Source: Cinclus cinclus | Taxonomy: Eukaryota; Chordata; Aves; Passeriformes; Cinclidae | DNA length: 64,000 nucleotides | Assembly (NCBI RefSeq): GCF_963662255.1 | Contig: NW_026912108.1 | Span: 516,001-580,000 of the forward strand | Reading direction: 5' to 3' | In this document: positions 1 to 9,702 of the stretch, in pieces | Layout: each line of letters opens with the position of its first letter | How positions within the stretch are numbered: position 1 is the stretch's first letter | The notes under the pieces: generated by a model | What the model was told of the DNA's origin: nothing | The model's database searches: none | What the model saw: the letters and a program-made list of their open reading frames with translations, nothing else | Program-made: the position numbers and the translations under genes

Positions 1-166
1 GGCAGCGTTCAAAGGCTCCACGGCATACCTCTTGCACAGCGAGAGGTGGCCGGCGAGGAATACTTGCTGGCTTAAGTCGTTCCATGCTCAAGGCATTCAT
101 CAGAGCAACACCATGAGGGAAAAGAGGGGGGAACATTGCAGGACAAATTTCTATGCTGGAACATGA
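1..166 (+). repeat. Partial unit 0 (right end only)
   Basis: These are the last 166 bases of a unit cut by the window edge; position 1 corresponds to position 1380 of unit 1. It carries C at position 16 and the tail allele reading caacaccatgaggg, which is otherwise seen only in units 1, 5, 23 and 25. Whether the unit is long or short cannot be told. Confidence 0.95.
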
Positions 167-271
167 TTGTCTGCGAGACAGCTCTCCGCAGCGCTAGTAT
201 TTGGCCAGGCTGAAATCAGCGCCACGGGAAGCCAATCTGACAAGCGGAGTGCAACGAGCGCGGCGATACGG

Positions 272-290
272 GGCCACTTGGCAGGTGGCC
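272..290. repeat. Inverted repeat, 6-bp arms (example in unit 1)
   Basis: GGCCAC and GTGGCC flank a 7-base loop. The G-to-A allele at the first base (offset 106), present in 23 of 47 units, removes the outermost pair, so about half the array has a shortened stem. Confidence 0.7.
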
Positions 291-448
291 GAAGAAAGAC
301 GGCTGCCCCGCGAATGTGGTGCCAGAAGGCAAGTTTCAGCAGGGCGTTCCGGGCGAGCTTAATGTGTAGCCGCAGTTGTTCTAGGCGAGATTGTAGCCGA
401 GAAGCTTTCCGTCTCCATTCACGAGACAAGAAAAGCAGAACGCAATGG

Positions 449-487
449 TCTAGAGGGTTGAGAAGAAAAGTGCTCGTAGCGAGCTCG
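449..487 (+). repeat. 39-bp long-unit-specific block (example in unit 1)
   Basis: This block separates long from short units; short units read aatggttgcgg straight through. It holds a TCTAGA hexamer at 449-454 and the 8-bp palindrome CGAGCTCG at 480-487, which ends at the breakpoint. The base before the block's second base and the base after the block are both T, so the junction has one base of ambiguity. GTGCTCGTAGCGAG at 470-483 nearly matches GTGCTCGTTGCGAG at 517-530 (13 of 14), so the block may have arisen partly from, or been lost through, local duplicated sequence. The length is 13 x 3, which keeps overlapping frames open, but I read that as coincidence. Confidence 0.95.
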
Positions 488-599
488 TTGCGGCAGAAGC
501 GAAAGCCAGGAGCAGCGTGCTCGTTGCGAGAAGTAGACGGCGCTTCGCCTCCTTGGGAAGGAAATCGCGTCTGGGCACGAACGGCAGCCAGCGAAGCTT

Positions 600-619
600 C
601 AGAACAGCAGGCTGTTCTG
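600..619. repeat. Perfect 9-bp inverted repeat, 2-base centre (example in unit 1)
   Basis: CAGAACAGC and GCTGTTCTG are exact reverse complements separated by AG. The arms contain AGAACA and TGTTCT, the half sites of the steroid (glucocorticoid/androgen) response element. Here they are six bases apart, not the three of the canonical element, so receptor binding is not implied. The motif is present in every complete unit. Confidence 0.8.
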
Positions 620-638
620 CTCAGCGTACGAGCCTGAA

Positions 639-644
639 GTGAGT
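639..644 (+). promoter_or_regulatory. Splice-donor-like site GTGAGT (example in unit 1)
   Basis: The sequence gaa|GTGAGT matches the intron side of the vertebrate 5' splice consensus; the exon side has A in place of the usual G at the last base. It recurs in every complete unit, 746 bases before the end of the acceptor-like site at 1361-1384. Whether the array is transcribed is unknown. Confidence 0.3.
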
Positions 645-670
645 GGCAAGGGCTAAGAGGACAGTTCCAA

Positions 671-698
671 GGCATCTAGCTTTCCTGCTAGCAATGCC
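671..698. repeat. Bulged hairpin sequence (example in unit 1)
   Basis: GGCATCTAGC can pair with GCTAGCAATGCC across a 6-base loop. This gives a 10-bp stem with a 2-base bulge. Unit 10 has a change in the left arm (cacctagc). Confidence 0.6.
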
Positions 699-838
699 AT
701 TTCTACCCTGCTGTGGAAAACATTGTCCTTTGCCCTTCTGCTCCGAGAGGCACAGAGCACCTCGGCAGACGCAGTGCAGAGGGAAAGGACACAGTATCCG
801 GGGGAGTGTGGCGCCGCTTAGGCGGGCAAAGCAGAAAG

Positions 839-852
839 GTGCCGCCCGGCAC
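839..852. repeat. Inverted repeat GTGCCG/CGGCAC (example in unit 1)
   Basis: Six-base perfect arms flank a 2-base centre. Units 3 and 32 carry T in the centre, which leaves the arms intact. Confidence 0.7.
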
Positions 853-900
853 TGGCTTTGACTCCCTGAGCTTCCTTGCTAGGACAGCAGCTGCCGAAAG

Positions 901-919
901 CTGGCAACTAGGCTGCCAG
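901..919. repeat. Inverted repeat CTGGCA/TGCCAG (example in unit 1)
   Basis: Six-base perfect arms flank a 7-base loop. A second, weaker inverted repeat (AGGCG/CGCCT) follows at 932-949. Confidence 0.65.
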
Positions 920-1184
920 AGTGCAGAATGTAGGCGGTCTGGCACGCCTGCTTGCCGAAAGCCAGGATCAGCGAGACAGCGTGCTAGGCTCTGTTTCACA
1001 GCACCCTGGAGAACACGCACTTGAAGAATGCCCTCTCTGCTCCGCAAAAGCTCTGCCACAGTGAAGGTGGAAGAAGCAGCCTGTGGCCACGGGCAGAGCT
1101 GGTCAACAGCTGCGCCTAACTTTGCCAAGCTGCGAGAGCATTCTCAGCCGAGTTCTGCTTTGACAGAGCTATTGCTGAACTTTT

Positions 1185-1201
1185 GCAGTCCCGGAGGCTG
1201 C
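1185..1201. repeat. Inverted repeat GCAGYC/GGCTGC with variable left arm (example in unit 1)
   Basis: In many units the arms GCAGCC and GGCTGC are perfect around a 5-base loop. Unit 1 and several others have T at the fifth base, and units 10, 17, 20, 41, 43 and 45 have A at the second base. The stem is therefore polymorphic across the array. Confidence 0.6.
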
Positions 1202-1304
1202 TGAAACCAAGGCTGTGTTCTGCCTCTTCATTCTTGCCTTCCTGTGCTCCAGCGAGAAGTGAAGCTCTGGCACGGCATTCAGCTTTGCCGCCTCTCTGCA
1301 CGGA

Positions 1305-1330
1305 AAGCACTAGACAGAACTAGTGTGCTT
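1305..1330. repeat. Bulged hairpin sequence (example in unit 1)
   Basis: AAGCACTAG can pair with CTAGTGTGCTT across the loop ACAGAA, giving nine pairs with a 2-base bulge. Confidence 0.6.
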
Positions 1331-1360
1331 CGTGCATGCTCTCTCCTCGCTTTTATGGTC

Positions 1361-1384
1361 ACTGCTCTGCTTTTTGCTTGGCAG
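1361..1384 (+). promoter_or_regulatory. Splice-acceptor-like pyrimidine tract plus CAG (example in unit 1)
   Basis: A pyrimidine-rich stretch ends in gcttggCAG. A branch-point-like TCAC lies about 25 bases upstream of the AG. With the GTGAGT of the next unit (2018-2023), a read-through transcript could define an exon of 633 bases, or 594 when the following unit is short. This is inference from consensus matches only. Confidence 0.3.
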
Positions 1385-1545
1385 CGTTCAAAGGGTCCAC
1401 GGCATACCTCTTGCACAGCGAGAGGTGGCCGGCGAGGAATACTTGCTGGCTTAAGTCGTTCCATGCTCAAGGCATTCATCAGAGCAACACCATGAGGGAA
1501 AAGAGGGGGGAACATTGCAGGACAAATTTCTATGCTGGAACATGA

Positions 1546-2924
1546 TTGTCTGCGAGACAGCTCTCCGCAGCGCTAGTATTTGGCCAGGCTGAAATCAGCG
1601 CCACGGGAAGCCAATCTGACAAGCGGAGTGCAACGAGCGCGGCGATACGGGGCCACTTGGCAGGTGGCCGAAGAAAGACGGCTGCCCCGCGAATGTGGTG
1701 CCAGAAGGCAAGTTTCAGCAGGGCGTTCCGGGCGAGCTTAATGTGTAGCCGCAGTTGTTCTAGGCGAGATTGTAGCCGAGAAGCTTTCCGTCTCCATTCA
1801 CGAGACAAGAAAAGCAGAACGCAATGGTCTAGAGGGTTGAGAAGAAAAGTGCTCGTAGCGAGCTCTTTGCGGCAGAAGCGAAAGCCAGGAGCAGCGTGCT
1901 CGTTGCGAGAAGTAGACGGCGCTTCGCCTCCTTGGGAAGGAAATCGCGTCTGGGCACGAACGGCAGCCAGCGAAGCTTCAGAACAGCAGGCTGTTCTGCT
2001 CAGCGTACGAGCCTGAAGTGAGTGGCAAGGGCTAAGAGGACAGTTCCAAGGCATCTAGCTTTCCTGCTAGCAATGCCATTTCTACCCTGCTGTGGAAAAC
2101 ATTGTCCTTTGCCCTTCTGCTCCGAGAGGCACAGAGCACCTCGGCAGACGCAGTGCAGAGGGAAAGGACACAGTATCCGGGGGAGTGTGGCGCCGCTTAG
2201 GCGGGCAAAGCAGAAAGGTGCCGCCCGGCACTGGCTTTGACTCCCTGAGCTTCCTTGCTAGGACAGCAGCTGCCGAAAGCTGGCAACTAGGCTGCCAGAG
2301 TGCAGAATGTAGGCGGTCTGGCACGCCTGCTTGCCGAAAGCCAGTTTCAGCGAGACAGCGTGCTAGGCTCTGTTTCACAGCACCCTGGAGAACACGCACT
2401 TGAAGAATGCCCTCTCTGCTCCGCAAAAGCTCTGCCACAGTGAAGGTGGAAGAAGCAGCCTGTGGCCACGGGCAGAGCTGGTCAACAGCTGCGCCTAACT
2501 TTGCCAAGCTGCGAGAGCATTCTCAGCCGAGTTCTGCTTTGACAGAGCTATTGCTGAACTTTTGCAGCCCCGGAGGCTGCTGAAACCAAGGCTGTGTTCT
2601 GCCTCTTCATTCTTGCCTTCCTGTGCTCCAGCGAGAAGTGAAGCTCTGGCACGTCATTCAGCTTTGCCGCCTCTCTGCACGGAAAGCACTAGACAGAACT
2701 AGTGTGCTTCCTGCATGCTCTCTCCTCGCTTTTATTGTCACTGCTCTGCTTTTTGCTTGGCAGCGTTCAAAGGGTCCACGGCATACCTCTTGCACAGCGA
2801 GAGGTGGCCGGCGAGGAATACTTGCTGGCTTAAGTCGTTCCATGCTCAAGGCATTCATCAGAGCAACACAATGGGGGAAAAGAGGGGGGAACATTGCAGG
2901 ACAAATTTCTATGCTGGAACATGA
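1546..2924 (+). repeat. Unit 2, long, alpha haplotype
   Basis: This unit has the alpha alleles plus TT at offset 800-801. T at offset 321, the last base of the 39-bp block, is shared only with unit 6. T at offset 1191 creates AATAAA on the minus strand, and the tail reads caacacaatggggg. Confidence 0.96.
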
Positions 2925-4264
2925 TTGTCTGCGAGACAGCTCTCCGCAGCGCTAGTATTTGGCCAGGCTGAAATCAGCGCCACGGGAAGCCAATCTGACA
3001 AGCGGAGTGCAACGAGCGCGGCGATATGGGGCCACTTGGCAGGTGGCCGAAGAAAGACGGCTGCCCCGCGAATGTGGTGCCAGAAGGCAAGTTTCAGCAG
3101 GGCGTTCCGGGCGAGCTTAATGTGTAGCCGCAGTTGTTCTAGGCGAGATTGTAGCCGAGAAGCTTTCCGTCTCCATTCACGAGACAAGAAAAGCAGAACG
3201 CAATGGTTGCGGCAGAAGCGAAAGCCAGGAGCAGCGTGCTCGCTGCGAGAAGTAGACGGCGCTTCGCCTCCTTGGGAAGGAAATCGCGTCTGGGCACGAA
3301 CGGCAGCCAGCGAAGCTTCAGAACAGCAGGCTGTTCTGCTCAGCGTACGAGCCTGAAGTGAGTGGCAAGGGCTAATGGGACAGTTCCAAGGCATCTAGCT
3401 TTCCTGCTAGCAATGCCATTTCTACCCTGCTGTGGAAAACATTGTCCTTTGCCCTTCTGCTCCGAGAGGCACAGAGCACCTCGGCAGACGCAGTGCAGAG
3501 GGAAAGGACACAGTATCCGAGGGAGCGTGGCGCCGCTTAGGCGGGCAAAGCAGAAAGGTGCCGTCCGGCACTGGCTTTGACTCCCTGAGCTTCCTTGCTA
3601 GGACAGCAGCTGCCGAAAGCTGGCAACTAGGCTGCCAGAGTGCAGAATGTAGGCGGTCTGGCACGCCTGCTTGCCGAAAGCCAGGATCAGCGAGACAGCG
3701 TGCTAGGGTCTGTTTCACAGCACCCTGGAGAACACGCACTTGAAGAATGCCCTCTCTGCTCCGCAAAAGCTCTGCCACAGTGAAGGTGGAAGAAGCAGCC
3801 TGTGGCCACGGGCAGAGCTGGTCAACAGCTGCGCCTAACTTTGTCAAGCTGCGAGAGCATTCTCAGCCGAGTTCTGCTTTGACAGAGCTATTGCTGAACT
3901 TTTGCAGCCCCGGAGGCTGCTGAAACCAAGGCTGTGTTCTGCCTCTTCATTCTTGCCTTCCTGTGCTCCAGCGAGAAGTGAAGCTCTGGCACGGCATTCA
4001 GCTTTGCCGCCTCTCTGCACGGAAAGCACTAGACAGAACTAGTGTGCTTCCTGCATGCTCTCTCCTCGCTTTTATGGTCACTGCTCTGCTTTTTGCTTGG
4101 CAGCGTTCAAAGGGTCCACGGCATACCTCTTGCACAGCGAGAGGTGGCCGGCGAGGAATACTTGCTGGCTTAAGTCGTTCCATGCTCAAGGCATTCATCA
4201 GAGCAGCACAATGCGGGAAAAGAGGGGGGAACATTGCAGGACAAATTTCTATGCTGGAACATGA
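2925..4264 (+). repeat. Unit 3, short
   Basis: The 39-bp block is absent. T at offset 103 places it in the small group of units 3, 7, 8, 9 and 10. It has the taatggg allele at offset 491-492 and T at offset 679, the latter shared only with unit 32. Confidence 0.96.
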
Positions 4265-5643
4265 TTGTCTGCGAGACAGCTCTCCGCAGCGCTAGTATTT
4301 GGCCAGGCTGAAATCAGCGCCACGGGAAGCCAATCTGACAAGCGGAGTGCAACGAGCGCGGCGATACGGGGCCACTTGGCAGGTGGCCGAAGAAAGACGG
4401 CTGCCCCGCGAATGTGGTGCCAGAAGGCAAGTTTCAGCAGGGCGTTCCGGGCGAGCTTAATGTGTAGCCGCAGTTGTTCTAGGCGAGATTGTAGCCGAGA
4501 AGCTTTCCGTCTCCATTCACGAGACAAGAAAAGCAGAACGCAATGGTCTAGAGGGTTGAGAAGAAAAGTGCTCGTAGCGAGCTCGTTGCGGCAGAAGCGA
4601 AAGCCAGGAGCAGCGTGCTCGTTGCGAGAAGTAGACGGCGCTTCGCCTCCTTGGGAAGGAAATCGCGTCTGGGCACGAACGGCAGCCAGCGAAGCTTCAG
4701 AACAGCAGGCTGTTCTGCTCAGCGTACGAGCCTGAAGTGAGTGGCAAGGGCTAAGAGGACAGTTCCAAGGCATCTAGCTTTCCTGCTAGCAATGCCATTT
4801 CTACCCTGCTGTGGAAAACATTGTCCTTTGCCCTTCTGCTCCGAGAGGCACAGAGCACCTCGGCAGACGCAGTGCAGAGGGAAAGGACACAGTATCCGGG
4901 GGAGTGTGGCGCCGCTTAGGCGGGCAAAGCAGAAAGGTGCCGCCCGGCACTGGCTTTGACTCCCTGAGCTTCCTTGCTAGGACAGCAGCTGCCGAAAGCT
5001 GGCAACTAGGCTGCCAGAGTGCAGAATGTAGGCGGTCTGGCACGCCTGCTTGCCGAAAGCCAGTTTCAGCGAGACAGCGTGCTAGGCTCTGTTTCACAGC
5101 ACCCTGGAGAACACGCACTTGAAGAATGCCCTCTCTGTTCCGCAAAAGCTCTGCCACAGTGAAGGTGGAAGAAGCAGCCTGTGGCCACGGGCAGAGCTGG
5201 TCAACAGCTGCGCCTAACTTTGCCAAGCTGCGAGAGCATTCTCAGCCGAGTTCTGCTTTGACAGAGCTATTGCTGAACTTTTGCAGCCCCGGAGGCTGCT
5301 GAAACCAAGGCTGTGTTCTGCCTCTTCATTCTTGCCTTCCTGTGCTCCAGCGAGAAGTGAAGCTCTGGCACGTCATTCAGCTTTGCCGCCTCTCTGCACG
5401 GAAAGCACTAGACAGAACTAGTGTGCTTCGTGCATGCTCTCTCCTCGCTTTTATTGTCACTGCTCTGCTTTTTGCTTGGCAGCGTTCAAAGGGTCCACGG
5501 CATACCTCTTGCACAGCGAGAGGTGGCCGGCGAGGAATACTTGCTGGCTTAAGTCGTTCCATGCTCAAGGCATTCATCAGAGCAACACAATGGGGGAAAA
5601 GAGGGGGGAACATTGCAGGACAAATTTCTATGCTGGAACATGA
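4265..5643 (+). repeat. Unit 4, long, alpha haplotype
   Basis: This is a typical alpha unit: TT at offset 800-801, T at 874, T at 1191 and the caacacaatggggg tail. At the marker sites it matches units 24 and 26, about 27-30 kb away. Confidence 0.96.
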
Positions 5644-6983
5644 TTGTCTGCGAGACAGCTCTCCGCAGCGCTAGTATTTGGCCAGGCTGAAATCAGCGCC
5701 ACGGGAAGCCAATCTGACAAGCGGAGTGCAACGAGCGCGGCGATACGGGGCCACTTGGCAGGTGGCCGAAGAAAGACGGCTGCCCCGCGAATGTGGTGCC
5801 AGAAGGCAAGTTTCAGCAGGGCGTTCCGGGCGAGCTTAATGTGTAGCCGCAGTTGTTCTAGGCGAGATTGTAGCCGAGAAGCTTTCCGTCTCCATTCACG
5901 AGACAAGAAAAGCAGAACGCAATGGTTGCGGCAGAAGCGAAAGCCAGGAGCAGCGTGCTCGCTGCGAGAAGTAGACGGCGCTTCGCCTCCTTGGGAAGGA
6001 AATCGCGTCTGGGCACGAACGGCAGCCAGCGAAGCTTCAGAACAGCAGGCTGTTCTGCTCAGCGTACGAGCCTGAAGTGAGTGGCAAGGGCTAATGGGAC
6101 AGTTCCAAGGCATCTAGCTTTCCTGCTAGCAATGCCATTTCTACCCTGCTGTGGAAAACATTGTCCTTTGCCCTTCTGCTCCGAGAGGCACAGAGCACCT
6201 CGGCAGACGCAGTGCAGAGGGAAAGGACACAGTATCCGAGGGAGCGTGGCGCCGCTTAGGCGGGCAAAGCAGAAAGGTGCCGCCCGGCACTGGCTTTGAC
6301 TCCCTGAGCTTCCTTGCTAGGACAGCAGCTGCCGAAAGCTGGCAACTAGGCTGCCAGAGTGCAGAATGTAGGCGGTCTGGCACGCCTGCTTGCCGAAAGC
6401 CAGGATCAGCGAGACAGCGTGCTAGTGTCTGTTTCACAGCACCCTGGAGAACACGCACTTGAAGAATGCCCTCTCTGCTCCGCAAAAGCTCTGCCACAGT
6501 GAAGGTGGAAGAAGCAGCCTGTGGCCACGGGCAGAGCTGGTCAACAGCTGCGCCTAACTTTGTCAAGCTGCGAGAGCATTCTCAGCCGAGTTCTGCTTTG
6601 ACAGAGCTATTGCTGAACTTTTGCAGCCCCGGAGGCTGCTGAAACCAAGGCTGTGTTCTGCCTCTTCATTCTTGCCTTCCTGTGCTCCAGCGAGAAGTGA
6701 AGCTCTGGCACGGCATTCAGCTTTGCCGCCTCTCTGCACGGAAAGCACTAGACAGAACTAGTGTGCTTCGTGCATGCTCTCTCCTCGCTTTTATGGTCAC
6801 TGCTCTGCTTTTTGCTTGGCAGCGTTCAAAGGGTCCACGGCATACCTCTTGCACAGCGAGAGGTGGCCGGCGAGGAATACTTGCTGGCTTAAGTCGTTCC
6901 ATGCTCAAGGCATTCATCAGAGCAACACCATGAGGGAAAAGAGGGGGGAACATTGCAGGACAAATTTCTATGCTGGAACATGA
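5644..6983 (+). repeat. Unit 5, short
   Basis: The 39-bp block is absent. It has the taatggg allele, the agtgtctg allele at offset 822-823 (only units 5, 7 and 8) and the caacaccatgaggg tail. Confidence 0.96.
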
Positions 6984-8362
6984 TTGTCTGCGAGACAGCT
7001 CTCCGCAGCGCTAGTATTTGGCCAGGCTGAAATCAGCGCCACGGGAAGCCAATCTGACAAGCGGAGTGCAACGAGCGCGGCGATACGGGGCCACTTGGCA
7101 GGTGGCCGAAGAAAGACGGCTGCCCCGCGAATGTGGTGCCAGAAGGCAAGTTTCAGCAGGGCGTTCCGGGCGAGCTTAATGTGTAGCCGCAGTTGTTCTA
7201 GGCGAGATTGTAGCCGAGAAGCTTTCCGTCTCCATTCACGAGACAAGAAAAGCAGAACGCAATGGTCTAGAGGGTTGAGAAGAAAAGTGCTCGTAGCGAG
7301 CTCTTTGCGGCAGAAGCGAAAGCCAGGAGCAGCGTGCTCGTTGCGAGAAGTAGACGGCGCTTCGCCTCCTTGGGAAGGAAATCGCGTCTGGGCACGAACG
7401 GCAGCCAGCGAAGCTTCAGAACAGCAGGCTGTTCTGCTCAGCGTACGAGCCTGAAGTGAGTGGCAAGGGCTAAGAGGACAGTTCCAAGGCATCTAGCTTT
7501 CCTGCTAGCAATGCCATTTCTACCCTGCTGTGGAAAACATTGTCCTTTGCCCTTCTGCTCCGAGAGGCACAGAGCACCTCGGCAGACGCAGTGCAGAGGG
7601 AAAGGACACAGTATCCGGGGGAGTGTGGCGCCGCTTAGGCGGGCAAAGCAGAAAGGTGCCGCCCGGCACTGGCTTTGACTCCCTGAGCTTCCTTGCTAGG
7701 ACAGCAGCTGCCGAAAGCTGGCAACTAGGCTGCCAGAGTGCAGAATGTAGGCGGTCTGGCACGCCTGCTTGCCGAAAGCCAGTTTCAGCGAGACAGCGTG
7801 CTAGGCTCTGTTTCACAGCACCCTGGAGAACACGCACTTGAAGAATGCCCTCTCTGTTCCGCAAAAGCTCTGCCACAGTGAAGGTGGAAGAAGCAGCCTG
7901 TGGCCACGGGCAGAGCTGGTCAACAGCTGCGCCTAACTTTGCCAAGCTGCGAGAGCATTCTCAGCCGAGTTCTGCTTTGACAGAGCTATTGCTGAACTTT
8001 TGCAGCCCCGGAGGCTGCTGAAACCAAGGCTGTGTTCTGCCTCTTCATTCTTGCCTTCCTGTGCTCCAGCGAGAAGTGAAGCTCTGGCACGTCATTCAGC
8101 TTTGCCGCCTCTCTGCACGGAAAGCACTAGACAGAACTAGTGTGCTTCGTGCATGCTCTCTCCTCGCTTTTATTGTCACTGCTCTGCTTTTTGCTTGGCA
8201 GCGTTCAAAGGGTCCACGGCATACCTCTTGCACAGCGAGAGGTGGCCGGCGAGGAATACTTGCTGGCTTAAGTCGTTCCATGCTCAAGGCATTCATCAGA
8301 GCAACACAATGGGGGAAAAGAGGGGGGAACATTGCAGGACAAATTTCTATGCTGGAACATGA
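6984..8362 (+). repeat. Unit 6, long, alpha haplotype
   Basis: This unit shares T at the last base of the 39-bp block with unit 2 and carries T at offset 874 like unit 4. It therefore looks like a recombinant of two alpha lineages. Confidence 0.96.
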
Positions 8363-9702
8363 TTGTCTGCGAGACAGCTCTCCGCAGCGCTAGTATTTGG
8401 CCAGGCTGAAATCAGCGCCACGGGAAGCCAATCTGACAAGCGGAGTGCAACGAGCGCGGCGATATGGGGCCACTTGGCAGGTGGCCGAAGAAAGACGGCT
8501 GCCCCGCGAATGTGGTGCCAGAAGGCAAGTTTCAGCAGGGCGTTCCGGGCGAGCTTAATGTGTAGCCGCAGTTGTTCTAGGCGAGATTGTAGCCGAGAAG
8601 CTTTCCGTCTCCATTCACGAGACAAGAAAAGCAGAACGCAATGGTTGCGGCAGAAGCGAAAGCCAGGAGCAGCGTGCTCGCTGCGAGAAGTAGACGGCGC
8701 TTCGCCTCCTTGGGAAGGAAATCGCGTCTGGGCACGAACGGCAGCCAGCGAAGCTTCAGAACAGCAGGCTGTTCTGCTCAGCGTACGAGCCTGAAGTGAG
8801 TGGCAAGGGCTAAGGGGACAGTTCCAAGGCATCTAGCTTTCCTGCTAGCAATGCCATTTCTACCCTGCTGTGGAAAACATTGTCCTTTGCCCTTCTGCTC
8901 CGAGAGGCACAGAGCACCTCGGCAGACGCAGTGCAGAGGGAAAGGACACAGTATCCGAGGGAGCGTGACGCCGCTTAGGCGGGCAAAGCAGAAAGGTGCC
9001 GCCCGGCACTGGCTTTGACTCCCTGAGCTTCCTTGCTAGGACAGCAGCTGCCGAAAGCTGGCAACTAGGCTGCCAGAGTGCAGAATGTAGGCGGTCTGGC
9101 ACGCCTGCTTGCCGAAAGCCAGGATCAGCGAGACAGCGTGCTAGTGTCTGTTTCACAGCACCCTGGAGAACACGCACTTGAAGAATGCCCTCTCTGCTCC
9201 GCAAAAGCTCTGCCACAGTGAAGGTGGAAGAAGCAGCCTGTGGCCACGGGCAGAGCTGGTCAACAGCTGCGCCTAACTTTGTCAAGCTGCGAGAGCATTC
9301 TCAGCCGAGTTCTGCTTTGACAGAGCTATTGCTGAACTTTTGCAGCCCCGGAGGCTGCTGAAACCAAGGCTGTGTTCTGCCTCTTCATTCTTGCCTTCCT
9401 GTGCTCCAGCGAGAAGTGAAGCTCTGGCACGGCATTCAGCTTTGCCGCCTCTCTGCACGGAAAGCACTAGACAGAACTAGTGTGCTTCGTGCATGCTCTC
9501 TCCTCGCTTTTATGGTCACTGCTCTGCTTTTTGCTTGGCAGCGTTCCAAGGGTCCACGGCATACCTCTTGCACAGCGAGAGGTGGCCGGCGAGGAATACT
9601 TGCTGGCTTAAGTCGTTCCATGCTCAAGGCATTCATCAGAGCAGCACAATGCGGGAAAAGAGGGGGGAACATTGCAGGACAAATTTCTATGCTGGAACAT
9701 GA
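8363..9702 (+). repeat. Unit 7, short
   Basis: The 39-bp block is absent. It has T at offset 103, A at offset 645 (gcgtgacgcc), the agtgtctg allele, and C at the gttcCaag site near its end, the last shared only with unit 42. It is followed by another short unit, which is rare here. Confidence 0.96.

Larger units (their letters stand above)
181..600. other. CpG-dense third of the unit (example in unit 1)
   Basis: By hand count about 39 CpG dinucleotides lie in these 420 bases, out of about 76 in the whole unit. Stop codons are scarce here on both strands, which is why long overlapping open frames appear in every copy. Retained CpG in a tandem repeat suggests recent amplification, little germline methylation, or a host without strong CpG decay; the sequence cannot say which. 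Confidence 0.7.
167..1545 (+). repeat. Unit 1, long, alpha haplotype (reference for offsets)
   Basis: This is the first complete unit, 1379 bp, with the 39-bp block at 449-487. It belongs to the alpha haplotype: T at 524, A at 658, G at 801 and T at 807. Unlike the other alpha units it has GA, not TT, at 966-967. It also has T at 1189 and the caacaccatgaggg tail. Confidence 0.96.

Noticed and set aside
121..132. G-quadruplex at the G6 run
   Set aside because: Only one G-run of this kind exists locally; four are needed.
278..292. CTCF-like cores AGGTGGCC (283-290 and about 1423-1430 in unit 1)
   Set aside because: Only the 7-base core fits. The upstream CCASY half of the motif is absent at both places.
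540..560. CENP-B box
   Set aside because: The nearest match I found by eye (cTTCGcctccttGGGa) lacks the required central A and the C of CGGG. No other candidate on either strand.
151..675. A minus-strand open frame of 174 codons (161 in short units) and a + strand frame of 156/143 codons over the same bases, recurring in nearly every unit
   Set aside because: They overlap antisense in a CpG-rich, stop-poor stretch, the + frame begins at TTG, and the composition is R/S/A-rich low-information protein with no domain I recognise. Starts are lost in units 17, 20 and 22 and stops are gained in units 32 and 41. Frames do not continue between units.
703..1128. Minus-strand 141-codon frame and the + strand 72- and 103-codon frames in each unit
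   Set aside because: They overlap one another on opposite strands and vary freely between units. The 103-codon frame loses its left part in units with A at offset 645 (7, 9, 32, 35, 37, 39, 40, 47). No recognisable domain.
1350..1358. CArG-box-like or TATA-like gcttttatgg
   Set aside because: One mismatch to the CArG consensus and poor TATA context. One base is polymorphic across units, and there is no supporting promoter structure.
1244..1495. Frames of 83/110, 69 and 78 codons around the unit junction
   Set aside because: They are mutually overlapping on both strands. The first changes length between 83 and 110 codons with a tail allele that simply creates a stop (caccatgag). No sign of selection.
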